From Rhodoferax sp. (GTDB taxonomy: Bacteria; Pseudomonadota; Gammaproteobacteria; Burkholderiales; Burkholderiaceae_C), in the NCBI RefSeq assembly GCF_013297935.1, contig NZ_JAAFIX010000005.1, forward strand, positions 186,001-250,000: a stretch of DNA of 64,000 bases, given 5' to 3'. A program made the position numbers and the translations under genes. Each line of letters opens with the position of its first letter. Position 1 is the first letter of the stretch. Shown here piece by piece: positions 8,162 through 15,761 of this stretch. Under the pieces are notes generated by a model. That model was not told the DNA's origin. It made no database searches and saw only the letters and a program-made list of their open reading frames with translations.

Positions 8162-8575
8162 TTACTTGGAGTAAGACGGCTTGGTGGGGTAGAGCGCGAC
8201 TTCGGTCTCGTTCAATACCCACACGTCGTGCAGCATGGACTGGCTGTCCAGCACAGTCATGACCGGCAAGGACTGGCCGACCAGGCTAGCCGACATCATC
8301 AACATGCCATTGGCGCCGCGGATGCGGGCGCCGGGGGACAAGCGTCCGGCCAGGTTGTTAAACAGCACTTCAGGTGGCTGCACCACCTGCAGGGTACCCC
8401 GCAAGGCGGTGGCCGGAAAAGTGCGCACGGTGACCGAGTTGCCATTGCTATCGGTGACCATTCGGGAAACGACGCCGTTTTGGGCATGCGCCAGCCCAGC
8501 AGTCGCGGCCATGAGCATGGCGCCGCAGGCCAAGGAGCTAAGGTGAGTGCGCCAAGCGCGAGGGCAGCGGTTCAT
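8162..8575 (-). CDS. Small exported protein of unknown function
   Basis: A 137-residue protein beginning MNRCPRAWRTHLSSLACG, with a positively charged N-terminus, a hydrophobic stretch to about residue 24 and an Ala-His-Ala signal peptidase site, so it is probably periplasmic. The mature part is rich in small residues and beta-forming segments (VVSRMVTDSNGNSVTVRTF) and has no cysteine pair or known motif. The ATG at 8575 is preferred to an upstream frame extension (to 8626) because it begins the signal peptide. Neighbour of the HAMP-domain protein gene at 8629, same strand, 53 bp apart. No family recognised. Confidence 0.75.
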   Translation of the reverse strand: MNRCPRAWRTHLSSLACGAMLMAATAGLAHAQNGVVSRMVTDSNGNSVTVRTFPATALRGTLQVVQPPEVLFNNLAGRLSPGARIRGANGMLMMSASLVGQSLPVMTVLDSQSMLHDVWVLNETEVALYPTKPSYSK

Positions 8576-8628
8576 GGTGTGTATCCAGAGGCTGTGAATG
8601 AAGCGCCCGATTTTAACGGGCTCCACGC

Positions 8629-9561
8629 TTAGCGAGGTTTTTTGAGGCGTTGCATCATCAGATCTTGCGCGACGCGCATGCGCTCCACGGCCGCAGACAA
8701 GTCTTTGAACTCCGCAACCCGCATGCTGGCAGCGGGCGCGGTGGTTTCCCCGCGGCTCAATGCGTCCACGATGTCGGTCAGGCGCTTGATCGGGGTGGTC
8801 ACGCTCTTGGGAAGGCTGATCAACAAGTAGATGCCGATGCCGATGCCAATCAACACGGTGGCCATGACGCCGTAAATCATGGTGTTGAAGCCCTGGTTGG
8901 TCACCGTGGTAAGTGCCAGAGTGGCTTGGCTCTTGCGGGCAAATGTTTCTGCGACGCTCTTGATAAGGTCTGCAGAGAACCGGTCTTTGCCTGCCTTGAT
9001 CTGGTCGTTGGCCTCTTCCGGCAGCAACATGCGGGTGGTCTCGACCACGGGTGCTGGCTCTTTGGCTTTGCCCGGTTTGGTGTTCAGGGCCGCTTGCTCA
9101 GCGGCCAGGGCCGCCTCTTCCTGCATTTTCTTGACCCGGTTTTCCACCTCGCCAAACACTTTGTTCATTTCAGAGGCATAGAAATCGCTAGCTGCCGACC
9201 ACTGGCCCACGCGAGTGACTTCGTCGCCATCGAGCGCATTGCTAGCGTTGGTGCGCAAGCGACCCAGCAACGCGGTGATCTTGTCCATGGTGCCGGTCCA
9301 TTCCTTTTGGTAATTGGCACGTCTCTCTGGCTGGTTCACGTAAATGAAGTATTCCTTTTCATAGCGACGGATCTGCTGCGCCAAGGTGGACAGCTCAGCC
9401 AGGTCCACCTGGGCAATCGTGTTCTTGCGGGCCACTTCGACCACTTCGCGTTCGGTGTAGCGGCCCATCGTGAGCACACCAACCGCTTGCAGCACAAAAA
9501 ACACGATGATGCCGGCCAGGCCCACCATCAACTTACGGTTTATGGATGTAGTTTTCTTCAT
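8629..9561 (-). CDS. HAMP-domain membrane protein lacking an output domain
   Basis: A 310-residue protein with the front half of a chemoreceptor or sensor kinase only. Residues 10-32 form the first membrane segment, ~35-225 a helical periplasmic sensor region (with YEKEYFIYVNQPERRANYQKEW, typical of helical-bundle ligand domains), ~230-252 the second membrane segment, and ~255-305 a HAMP linker (LPKSVTTPIKRLTDIVDALSRGE). It ends with RLKKPR; there is no methyl-accepting, kinase or GGDEF domain. It is 3 bases from the preceding gene at 9565, so both are probably one operon. Function unknown; it may pass its signal to a separate partner. Confidence 0.85.
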   Translation of the reverse strand: MKKTTSINRKLMVGLAGIIVFFVLQAVGVLTMGRYTEREVVEVARKNTIAQVDLAELSTLAQQIRRYEKEYFIYVNQPERRANYQKEWTGTMDKITALLGRLRTNASNALDGDEVTRVGQWSAASDFYASEMNKVFGEVENRVKKMQEEAALAAEQAALNTKPGKAKEPAPVVETTRMLLPEEANDQIKAGKDRFSADLIKSVAETFARKSQATLALTTVTNQGFNTMIYGVMATVLIGIGIGIYLLISLPKSVTTPIKRLTDIVDALSRGETTAPAASMRVAEFKDLSAAVERMRVAQDLMMQRLKKPR

Positions 9562-9564
9562 GAT

Positions 9565-9870
9565 TTACTTCTTGGTGGAGTTATGAGGTGCAGACGCTTG
9601 CGCGGTGTATTGCGCGAGGATTTGTTGCCGGATGCGCTCTATCGGTAGCCCTGAAGGCAGGTGCTGCGCCAGATTGATCAAGAAAGAGCGGAGGTGCACT
9701 TCGTCACTCACCAGCGGGGAGTGGTCTGTGGCGGTGGTGGCGTCCATGGCGTCTTCCACCACGAACTGGGCTGCAACGCCCAAATACTCCACGAGCACTC
9801 GGGTTGCAATAGCGGTCAAAGGGTCGGGGTTCCACACGGGATAGAGTCTTTCTTGTTCACCGTGTGGCAA
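9565..9870 (-). CDS. Small cytoplasmic protein upstream of the HAMP protein
   Basis: About 100 residues with no signal peptide or membrane segment and no family I recognise. The sequence is helical in character (DPLTAIATRVLVEYLGVAAQFV, SFLINLAQHLPSGLPIERIRQQILAQ) with a Ser/Lys tail. No ATG is available: the frame starts with TTG at 9870, and an internal GTG at about 9837 is the alternative, so the N-terminus is uncertain. Three bases separate it from the HAMP-protein gene, suggesting the two work together. Confidence 0.65.
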   Translation of the reverse strand: MPHGEQERLYPVWNPDPLTAIATRVLVEYLGVAAQFVVEDAMDATTATDHSPLVSDEVHLRSFLINLAQHLPSGLPIERIRQQILAQYTAQASAPHNSTKK

Positions 9871-9950
9871 AGCAGGTTATGCCACTGGTATCGATTTCAA
9901 GAATTGTAGGTGCCGACTAGGGGACCGTGTTGAGCAGGCGGCGCCAGCCC

Positions 9951-9992
9951 AAAAGCAAAAACCCGCAATTGTTCACACAACTGCGGGTTTCT
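9951..9992 (-). terminator. Terminator downstream of tRNA-Met
   Basis: Minus-strand stem AAACCCGCA / TGCGGGTTT (extended by partly paired GTTGTG/AACAAT) followed by TTTTGCTTTT, immediately beyond the tRNA 3' end. Confidence 0.85.
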
Positions 9993-9996
9993 TATT

Positions 9997-10073
9997 TGGT
10001 GGTCGTAGGTGGACTTGAACCACCGACATCAGCATTATGAATGCTGCGCTCTAACCAACTGAGCTATACGACC
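9997..10073 (-). tRNA. tRNA-Met (CAT), elongator type
   Basis: Read on the minus strand the 77-nt gene starts GGTCGTATAGCTCAGTTGG and ends ACGACC-A-CCA, with CCA encoded. The seven-pair acceptor stem, D-arm, anticodon loop with CAT, and the GGTTCAAGTCC T-arm are all present. A G-C first pair and D-loop GTTGGTTAGAGC mark an elongator rather than an initiator methionine tRNA; CAT tRNAs later modified to read Ile cannot be fully excluded. A terminator follows directly. Confidence 0.95.
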
Positions 10074-10097
10074 GAAGACCGGCATTATATGCCAGAT

Positions 10098-10877
10098 TTA
10101 TTGATGCGTAAAGTTTGCTGCGCGTTTGTTCACAAAAGCGTCCATGCCTTCTTTCTGGTCGGAGGTGGCAAACAGGGCGTGGAACATGCGGCGCTCGAAG
10201 GCAATGCCGTCGGCCAGGGTGCCTTCAAAGGCGCGGTTCACCGATTCTTTGGCCGCCATGGTGGCCACTTGGGAGAAGGCGCAAATCTGCAGTGCGGCAC
10301 CCAAGGCTTCTTCTTGGAGCTTGTCCAGCGCGACCACGCGGCTCACCAGCCCAGCGCGCTCGGCCTCAGTGGCGTCCATCATGCGGCCGGTCAGCGCGAG
10401 GTCCATGGCCTTGGCTTTGCCCACCGCACGGGGCAGGCGCTGGGTGCCACCGGCGCCTGGGATGATGCCCAGCTTGATTTCCGGTTGGCCGAACTTGGCG
10501 TTGTCGGCGGCGATGATGAAGTCGCACATCATGGCCAGCTCACAGCCGCCGCCCAGTGCGAAGCCGCTAACTGCCGCAATGACCGGTTTGCGGATCGTGC
10601 GGATGGTTTCCCAGTTGCGGGTGATGAAGTCGCCCTTGTAGGCGTCCGCAAAGCTGAATTTGGCCATGGCCGTAATGTCGGCACCGGCCGCAAAGGCCTT
10701 CTCGCTGCCGGTGATGACCATGCAGCCGATGGCGGGGTCGGCATCAAATGCTTTCAATGCAGCGCCCAGCTCGTCCATCAGCTGGTCATTCAGGGCGTTG
10801 AGTTGCTTGGGGCGGTTCAGGGTGATAACGGCAACTTTTTCGCCTTCCACGCGGGTGGTGATGCATTCGTAGCTCAT
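10098..10877 (-). CDS. Enoyl-CoA hydratase (crotonase family)
   Basis: A 259-residue crotonase, which hydrates 2-trans-enoyl-CoA to 3-hydroxyacyl-CoA in beta-oxidation. The oxyanion-hole segments are [14 protein letters not shown] and [16 protein letters not shown], and both catalytic glutamates are present: Glu in GGGCELAM and Glu in [20 protein letters not shown]. This pairing marks a true hydratase rather than an isomerase. ATG at 10877 ([10 protein letters not shown]) follows AGGAGACTGTTGA. The gene lies upstream of tRNA-Met in the same direction, 24 bp apart. Confidence 0.95.
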   Translation of the reverse strand: MSYECITTRVEGEKVAVITLNRPKQLNALNDQLMDELGAALKAFDADPAIGCMVITGSEKAFAAGADITAMAKFSFADAYKGDFITRNWETIRTIRKPVIAAVSGFALGGGCELAMMCDFIIAADNAKFGQPEIKLGIIPGAGGTQRLPRAVGKAKAMDLALTGRMMDATEAERAGLVSRVVALDKLQEEALGAALQICAFSQVATMAAKESVNRAFEGTLADGIAFERRMFHALFATSDQKEGMDAFVNKRAANFTHQ

Positions 10878-10964
10878 TCAACAGTCTCCTCGGTATCTAG
10901 GTTTGGTAAGGGTGCGGGCACTATAGCGGGGCGGTTTTGCGCCGCCCTGACAAGCGTATGCGGC

Positions 10965-12827
10965 TCAGGCGGCGTCCAGCCAGCGGTTGGCAGCGGCCGC
11001 ATCACGCACCGAGAGGCGCACTGCCTGGCTCGGGCCGGGTAGGGTGAGCTGGAGCGACAGGAGGCGCTTGTCGCGCGACACGAGCGCCGTAACTTTCTTG
11101 GCTTTGCCGGCATAGAGCATCAGGTCGTCCAGGACCTGCATACGCCAAGGCTCGCCCTCGGTCTGCACGGCAAGCCACTCGTCTCCAGCGGCAAACCCGG
11201 CTTTCTCTGCGGCACCACCGCGCAGCACTTGGTGGATAAACAGCCCGCCGCTTTCCTTGACGCGCAGCCCGAGTTGCTGGGCGGCCTGGTCGGGCTCGTG
11301 GTTGACCTGCACACCGTGTTGCTCCAGCAACTCGGCCACGGGCAGCTCTTTGGTGCTGTGGACCCAGCGGGCCAGGTCTTTGGCAAACGAGCGGCCGCCC
11401 AACTCTTGCAGCACCGCCAGGAGGTCCGCCTCGGACATGGGGCCGCCGGCGCAACGCGTCCACAGGCCGCGCATGACGGCGTCGAGGTTGGTTTTGCCCT
11501 CAGTGCGCAATGTCAGGTCCAGGCACAGGCCCACCAGCGAACCCTTGGTGTAGTAGCTCACGGTGGCGTTGGCGGTGTTCTCGTCCTGGCGGTAGTACTT
11601 CACCCAGGCGTCGAAACTGCTTTGGGCCACGCTTTGCACCAGCCGTCCCGGGGTTTGCTGGACCTGGTTGATGGTCTTGCTCAAGAGCTTCAGGTAGGTG
11701 GCGTTGTCGATGCGCTTGGCCCGGCGCAACAGCAAGTCGTCGTAGTAGCTGGTGAAACCCTCAAAAAACCACAGCAGCTCGGTGTAGTTCTCTTGGGTGT
11801 AGTCGTAGGTGGCGAGTTCTGCCGGGCGCAGGCGCTTCACGTTCCAGGTGTGGAAGTATTCGTGGCTGATCAGGCCCAGCAGGGTGGTGTAGCCCTCGGG
11901 CTGCTTGTGCGTGGAGGGGGCCAGCGTGGTGCGGGGCAGGCGCGGCAGGTCTTTGCGGTTGCAGATGAGTGCGGTGGAGTTTTTGTGCTCCAGCCCGCCA
12001 TAGCCATCGTGCACTGCCGCCAGCATGAACACATAGTGATTAAACGGAATCGGGCTCTGGCCCGCGGATTTATTGCGCGAGCTGCTATCTTTTTGATACT
12101 GCTCAAGGGCGCTTCCGTGCCAGAAGCGCATTTCCGCCTCGCAGATGGCGCGGGTGTCTGCCAGCAGTTGCTCGCCATCGAAGCTGGGTGGGGCGCCCGC
12201 CACTACAAAACGGTGGGGCACGCCAAACACCTCGAAGCTGCCGCTCCAGAACGGGCCCATTTCGACCGGGCAGTCCACCAGGGTGTCGTAGTCAGGGGCT
12301 TGGTACAGGCCGAAGCCCGCCTTGTCGATGCTGATAGCGGTCAAGCCGGTGGCCAATTGCCAGCCGGTCGTGCCGGCGACGGGGGCTATGTCGAGGGTGT
12401 GGGGCTCGGTAGCGGCTTCGGGCACCTGCAGGCACAGGCTGGTGCCGTTGAAGAAGCCGCGTTGTGCATCCAGCCATGCGGTGCGCACCGAGGCGTCGAA
12501 GGCGTACACCTCGTAGGTCACCTCCAGGGGGGCGTCGGTGCGGCAACTGGCCTGCCAAGTGGCTTTGTCCAACTGCGCAACCGAAACCCGTTTCCCACCC
12601 TGGCGGCACTCCAGCTGCTGCAGGTGCTTGGCAAACTCGCGCAGCAGGTAGCTCCCGGGTATCCACGCGGGCAGGCGCAGCGTTTGGTTGGCGACCGGCG
12701 TGGCAACGGTCATGTGCACCTTGAATAGGTGGCTGTGCACATCGGGCACCTCCACCCGGTAGTGCACCGCCGCCGGTGTGCCGGCAGCTGCGGCAAGAGA
12801 TTTGGATGGCTTGGAGCTGGTTTTCAT
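10965..12827 (-). CDS. M61-family aminopeptidase with C-terminal PDZ domain
   Basis: A ~620-residue zinc peptidase of the glycyl-aminopeptidase (M61) family. The N-terminal half is the beta-rich family domain (VHYRVEVPDVHSHLFKV..., WIPGSYLLREFAKHL). The zinc motif HEYFHTWNVKRLRP gives HExxH, and the third ligand is the Glu in WFFEGFTSYYDDLLL. A PDZ domain follows (~500-590). Start: ATG at 12827 or ATG at 12854; the second sits inside interspersed repeat copy 5 and adds MWGANRCLG, so I take 12827. Repeat copy 4 lies in frame inside the gene (12046-12102). No signal peptide is evident. dsbC and the hydroxylase gene lie upstream on the same strand. Confidence 0.92.
   Translation of the reverse strand: MKTSSKPSKSLAAAAGTPAAVHYRVEVPDVHSHLFKVHMTVATPVANQTLRLPAWIPGSYLLREFAKHLQQLECRQGGKRVSVAQLDKATWQASCRTDAPLEVTYEVYAFDASVRTAWLDAQRGFFNGTSLCLQVPEAATEPHTLDIAPVAGTTGWQLATGLTAISIDKAGFGLYQAPDYDTLVDCPVEMGPFWSGSFEVFGVPHRFVVAGAPPSFDGEQLLADTRAICEAEMRFWHGSALEQYQKDSSSRNKSAGQSPIPFNHYVFMLAAVHDGYGGLEHKNSTALICNRKDLPRLPRTTLAPSTHKQPEGYTTLLGLISHEYFHTWNVKRLRPAELATYDYTQENYTELLWFFEGFTSYYDDLLLRRAKRIDNATYLKLLSKTINQVQQTPGRLVQSVAQSSFDAWVKYYRQDENTANATVSYYTKGSLVGLCLDLTLRTEGKTNLDAVMRGLWTRCAGGPMSEADLLAVLQELGGRSFAKDLARWVHSTKELPVAELLEQHGVQVNHEPDQAAQQLGLRVKESGGLFIHQVLRGGAAEKAGFAAGDEWLAVQTEGEPWRMQVLDDLMLYAGKAKKVTALVSRDKRLLSLQLTLPGPSQAVRLSVRDAAAANRWLDAA
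12046..12102 (-). repeat. Interspersed repeat copy 4, inside the M61 peptidase gene
   Basis: On the minus strand: core CAGTATCAAAAAGATAGCAG, then CTCGCGCAATAAATCCGCGG and a diverged tail GGCCAGAGCCCGATT. In the peptidase frame it encodes about LEQYQKDSSSRNKSAGQSP (residues ~242-261), a polar segment just before a family-conserved strand. No frameshift results. Confidence 0.72.
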
Positions 12828-12837
12828 GCCTAAACAC

Positions 12838-12887
12838 CGGTTGGCCCCCCACATTTATTGAGCGGGTAGCTATAAATTTAGTAGCAA
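12838..12887 (-). repeat. Interspersed repeat copy 5, upstream edge of M61 gene
   Basis: Minus-strand core GCTACTAAATTTATAGC (about 12868-12885), then CCCGCTCAATAAATGTGGGGGGCC. The ATG within AATAAATG is a possible start codon of the peptidase gene (12854). Confidence 0.7.
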
Positions 12888-12923
12888 GGTGGGTGCGCAG
12901 GGCGTCGCTGGCCGCACTGGGTT

Positions 12924-13649
12924 TTAGCCCTTGGCGTCTTTCAAGTGCTTTTCAATTTGCTGGGCGTCGATCGCACCGGGCACGCGGTTGCCGTCTTCAA
13001 ACAACAGCGTAGGAGTGCCCTGGATGCGGTAGGTCTTGCCGAACTCCACATTGCGGGCGAGTGGCGATGTGTCGCACATCGCCGCGGCGGCTGGTGCTGG
13101 CTGGTCGCGCAGCATCCAGTCCTGCCAAGCGGCGACCTTGTCTTTGCTGCACCAGATGGCCTTGGATTTTTCGGTGGAGTCCGGCCCGAGGATGGGGTAT
13201 AGGAACATGTGGATCGTGACGTTGTCGATCTTTTGCAGGTCGCGCTCAAAGCGCTTGCAGTAGCCGCAGTTCGGGTCTTCAAACACGGCCAGCTTGCGGG
13301 AGCCGTTGCCGCGCACGATGGTGAAGGCGTCTTTGAGGGGCAGGCTGCTGAACTTGATGGAAGTGAGCTTGTTGACGCGCTCCTCGGTCAGGTTGCGCAG
13401 TCCTTTGGTCTCGTACAGGTTGCCCTGAATCAGGTAGTTGCCCTTGGCATCGGTGTAGTAAATCTCGACGCCATTGACCCGGATTTCATACAGGCCGGGG
13501 ATGCCGGCGGGGCGCACTTCGTCGATAGATTTCAGCTGGGGCACGCGCTTGCCAATCGCTTCGCGGATGGCGGCCTCTTGGGCGACAGCGCTCGTGGTCA
13601 AGGCGGTGAGCGCCAAGCCCCACACTGCAAACAAACGGGGAACGTGCAT
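12924..13649 (-). CDS. dsbC: Thiol:disulfide interchange protein DsbC
   Basis: A periplasmic disulfide isomerase of 241 residues. Signal peptide residues 1-~21 (FAVWGLALTALTTSAVAQ, cleavage after AVA), an N-terminal dimerisation domain (IREAIGKRVPQLKSIDEVRP...) and a thioredoxin-like domain with active site CGYC in EDPNCGYCKRFERDL. A second cysteine pair (IWCSKD ... AAMCDTS) matches the structural disulfide of DsbC, and the cis-proline loop reads IQGTPTLLF. The ATG at 13649 begins the signal peptide; the open frame further upstream is not used. Same strand as the adjacent hydroxylase and M61 genes. Confidence 0.95.
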   Translation of the reverse strand: MHVPRLFAVWGLALTALTTSAVAQEAAIREAIGKRVPQLKSIDEVRPAGIPGLYEIRVNGVEIYYTDAKGNYLIQGNLYETKGLRNLTEERVNKLTSIKFSSLPLKDAFTIVRGNGSRKLAVFEDPNCGYCKRFERDLQKIDNVTIHMFLYPILGPDSTEKSKAIWCSKDKVAAWQDWMLRDQPAPAAAAMCDTSPLARNVEFGKTYRIQGTPTLLFEDGNRVPGAIDAQQIEKHLKDAKG

Positions 13650-13701
13650 AAAAGTGGTTTTCGGAAAAAAGGGGGCTGGATGGTCAGATCGGACGGGTGA
13701 G

Positions 13702-14826
13702 TTACAGGCCCATGGCCTGGCGCGCAACCCAGTGTTTCAGTGGCGCGCAGCTGTCAAAGCCACGCATGCCCCAACTGCGGGCGTTTTGTATCCACCCATG
13801 GGGGTGGGTAAAGAGTTGTTGCAAGGAGTTGCCGCTGCCGCCCACTACCGCGAAGGCGGCTTTGCGTGCCCGCTCGTACTGCCGCAGCAGGCGCATGTCA
13901 TCGACCGGACGCCAGTAGCTCCGGGTGTCCAACACCCGCACCAGCTCAGCCACGTCGCCCAGGCCCAGGTTCAGGCCTTGCCCGGCCAGGGGGTGCACGT
14001 TGTGGGCAGCGTCGCCGGCCAACACCCAGGCGCGTCGGAGGCCCTGCGCTTGAAACGTGCCCACCCAGCGGTTGGCGACCGCATGCTGCAAAGACCAGCT
14101 CGCCCGCGGGCTGGCCAGCCGCAGGTTGCCCACTGTCATGCGGGTCGCAGTTTGCAAGGCGTCGGTGAATTCTGTGTCGGTGTAATGCATCAAGGTTCGG
14201 GCCCGGTCTGGGGATACTGACCACACCAGCGCATGGAAGTTCCCGTCCGGCCCCTGCATCGGCAGCAGAGCGGTGATGTCACCGTCGTGAAACCACTGGC
14301 GCGCGGTTTGTTGGTGGGGAAGTGTGCTTTCCACCCGCGCTGCGACGGCCCATTGGGCGTAGCGCCGGGTGTCGAAGTCAATGCCGAACTCGTCCCGCGT
14401 GGCACTTGCGCGCCCCTCGCACACCACGGTCAGGCTGGCCGCCTGCGGGGTGTCCACCACCGAAATCAGGGATTGGAACTGCACGGCTTGGGAGAGTTGC
14501 TGTTCCAAGACAGGGACATCGACGATCCAGTTCAGTGCCTCTACGCCCTGGGGGGCTGCGTCAAAGTGGACCTGGGCCTCCGCGTCTGCCATCACGGCCA
14601 TGTGCAGCACCGGGGTGGCATGGGCGTCTGCCGGCCAGCACCGGATGGCCTCCAGCAGCTGGCGGGACTGGGCGTTGAGCGCATAGGCGCGCACATCCGG
14701 GCTTTCGTCGGTGCGGCTGCTGTTGTCGACCAGCGCCACTTTCAGTCGCTTGCTCGCCAGGTGCAGGGCCAGAGTGCGCCCCACAATGCCGGCGCCGCGG
14801 ATACAAATGTCATAGGTTTGGGCCAT
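13702..14826 (-). CDS. UbiH/UbiF/VisC-family FAD-dependent hydroxylase
   Basis: A 374-residue flavoprotein monooxygenase of the family that hydroxylates the aromatic ring in ubiquinone synthesis. The FAD-binding fold is complete: GAGIVGRTLALHLA (GxGxxG) at residues 11-24, and the second FAD motif LAGDAAHNVHPLAGQGLNLGLGD near residue 285. Which ring position it hydroxylates cannot be told from sequence, so no symbol is given. ATG at 14826 begins MAQTYDICIRGAG. dsbC follows 52 bp downstream; the MOSC gene diverges. Confidence 0.9.
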   Translation of the reverse strand: MAQTYDICIRGAGIVGRTLALHLASKRLKVALVDNSSRTDESPDVRAYALNAQSRQLLEAIRCWPADAHATPVLHMAVMADAEAQVHFDAAPQGVEALNWIVDVPVLEQQLSQAVQFQSLISVVDTPQAASLTVVCEGRASATRDEFGIDFDTRRYAQWAVAARVESTLPHQQTARQWFHDGDITALLPMQGPDGNFHALVWSVSPDRARTLMHYTDTEFTDALQTATRMTVGNLRLASPRASWSLQHAVANRWVGTFQAQGLRRAWVLAGDAAHNVHPLAGQGLNLGLGDVAELVRVLDTRSYWRPVDDMRLLRQYERARKAAFAVVGGSGNSLQQLFTHPHGWIQNARSWGMRGFDSCAPLKHWVARQAMGL

Positions 14827-14882
14827 GCGGTCATTGTAGGAGGGCTGTGCACAATGCTGGGTCTACGTATCAGGAAACCCCC

Positions 14883-15761
14883 ATGCCCGCAAATTTCTCC
14901 CCCGACGCTACCGGTCACATTGCCGCTTTGATGGTGTATCCGGTGAAATCACTCGCCGGAATCGCGCTAGCCCAAGCGCGGCTGCTGGAAACTGGGCTGG
15001 AGTGGGACCGGCACTGGATGGTGGTGGACGCCCGAGGCCTCTTTGTGACCCAACGAGAGATTCCCCGCATGGCTCTGGTACAGCCTCACTTGCAGCCACA
15101 AGCGCTGGAGTTGCACTGCCCGGGATGGAACCCGCTGTCGGTGGCATTCTCGGCGCGCGGTGAGCGCACCCGGGTGCAAGTCTGGGACGACGCTTTGGAG
15201 GCTCTGGACACGGGCGATGAGGCTGCCACCTGGTTGCAACAGGTGTTGCAGCACCCCGGCTTGCGCCTGGTGCGCTTCGCGCCGGAGGTGACCCGCCCCT
15301 GCAGCACCCGTTGGACCCAGGGAGTACCCAGCCGCACCGAGTTTGCGGATGGTTACCCGGTGCTGGTCACCACCGAGGCCTCTTTGGTGCCTTTGAATGC
15401 CCGGCTGTCTGCCGCAGCTTGCCTGCCGGTGGACATGCGCCGCTTCCGGCCCAACCTCGTGTTGGGCGGGTTTGAGGTGCATGACGAAGACCATATGGCC
15501 CGTCTGCAGGTCGAGGTTGGCCCGGAGAGTGCGCCGGCACAGCTGGCTTTGGTGAAGCCGTGCGCCCGTTGCCCGATTCCCAATGTGGACCCCGCCACGG
15601 GGGAGAGCCACCCGGGGGTGGGCGATGCCCTGCAAGCCTACCGGCGTGACGCCCGGCTCAACGGTGCCATTACCTTCGGAATGAATGGCATCGTCGAATC
15701 GGGTGCAGGTCAGCTGCTGAGGGTGGGGCAGGTGGTTGCAGCCGTTTACGGTTTCGACTGA
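14883..15761 (+). CDS. MOSC-domain protein with N-terminal beta-barrel (MOSC_N)
   Basis: A 292-residue protein with the MOSC_N domain (IAALMVYPVKSLAGIALAQARLLETGLEWDRHWMVVD) and a C-terminal MOSC domain holding the conserved cysteine motif VKPCARCPIPNVDPATG near residue 235. The family includes YcbX-like molybdenum-cofactor enzymes that reduce N-hydroxylated compounds with an electron-transfer partner; here no fused ferredoxin domain is seen. ATG at 14883 is chosen over GTG at 14847 because AGGAA lies six bases upstream. Its 3' end overlaps the convergent sensor gene by 16 bases. Confidence 0.92.
   Translation: MPANFSPDATGHIAALMVYPVKSLAGIALAQARLLETGLEWDRHWMVVDARGLFVTQREIPRMALVQPHLQPQALELHCPGWNPLSVAFSARGERTRVQVWDDALEALDTGDEAATWLQQVLQHPGLRLVRFAPEVTRPCSTRWTQGVPSRTEFADGYPVLVTTEASLVPLNARLSAAACLPVDMRRFRPNLVLGGFEVHDEDHMARLQVEVGPESAPAQLALVKPCARCPIPNVDPATGESHPGVGDALQAYRRDARLNGAITFGMNGIVESGAGQLLRVGQVVAAVYGFD

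Noticed and set aside
11229-12728. 499-codon open frame on the plus strand over the M61 peptidase gene
   Set aside because: Shadow of the real gene; no recognisable motif.
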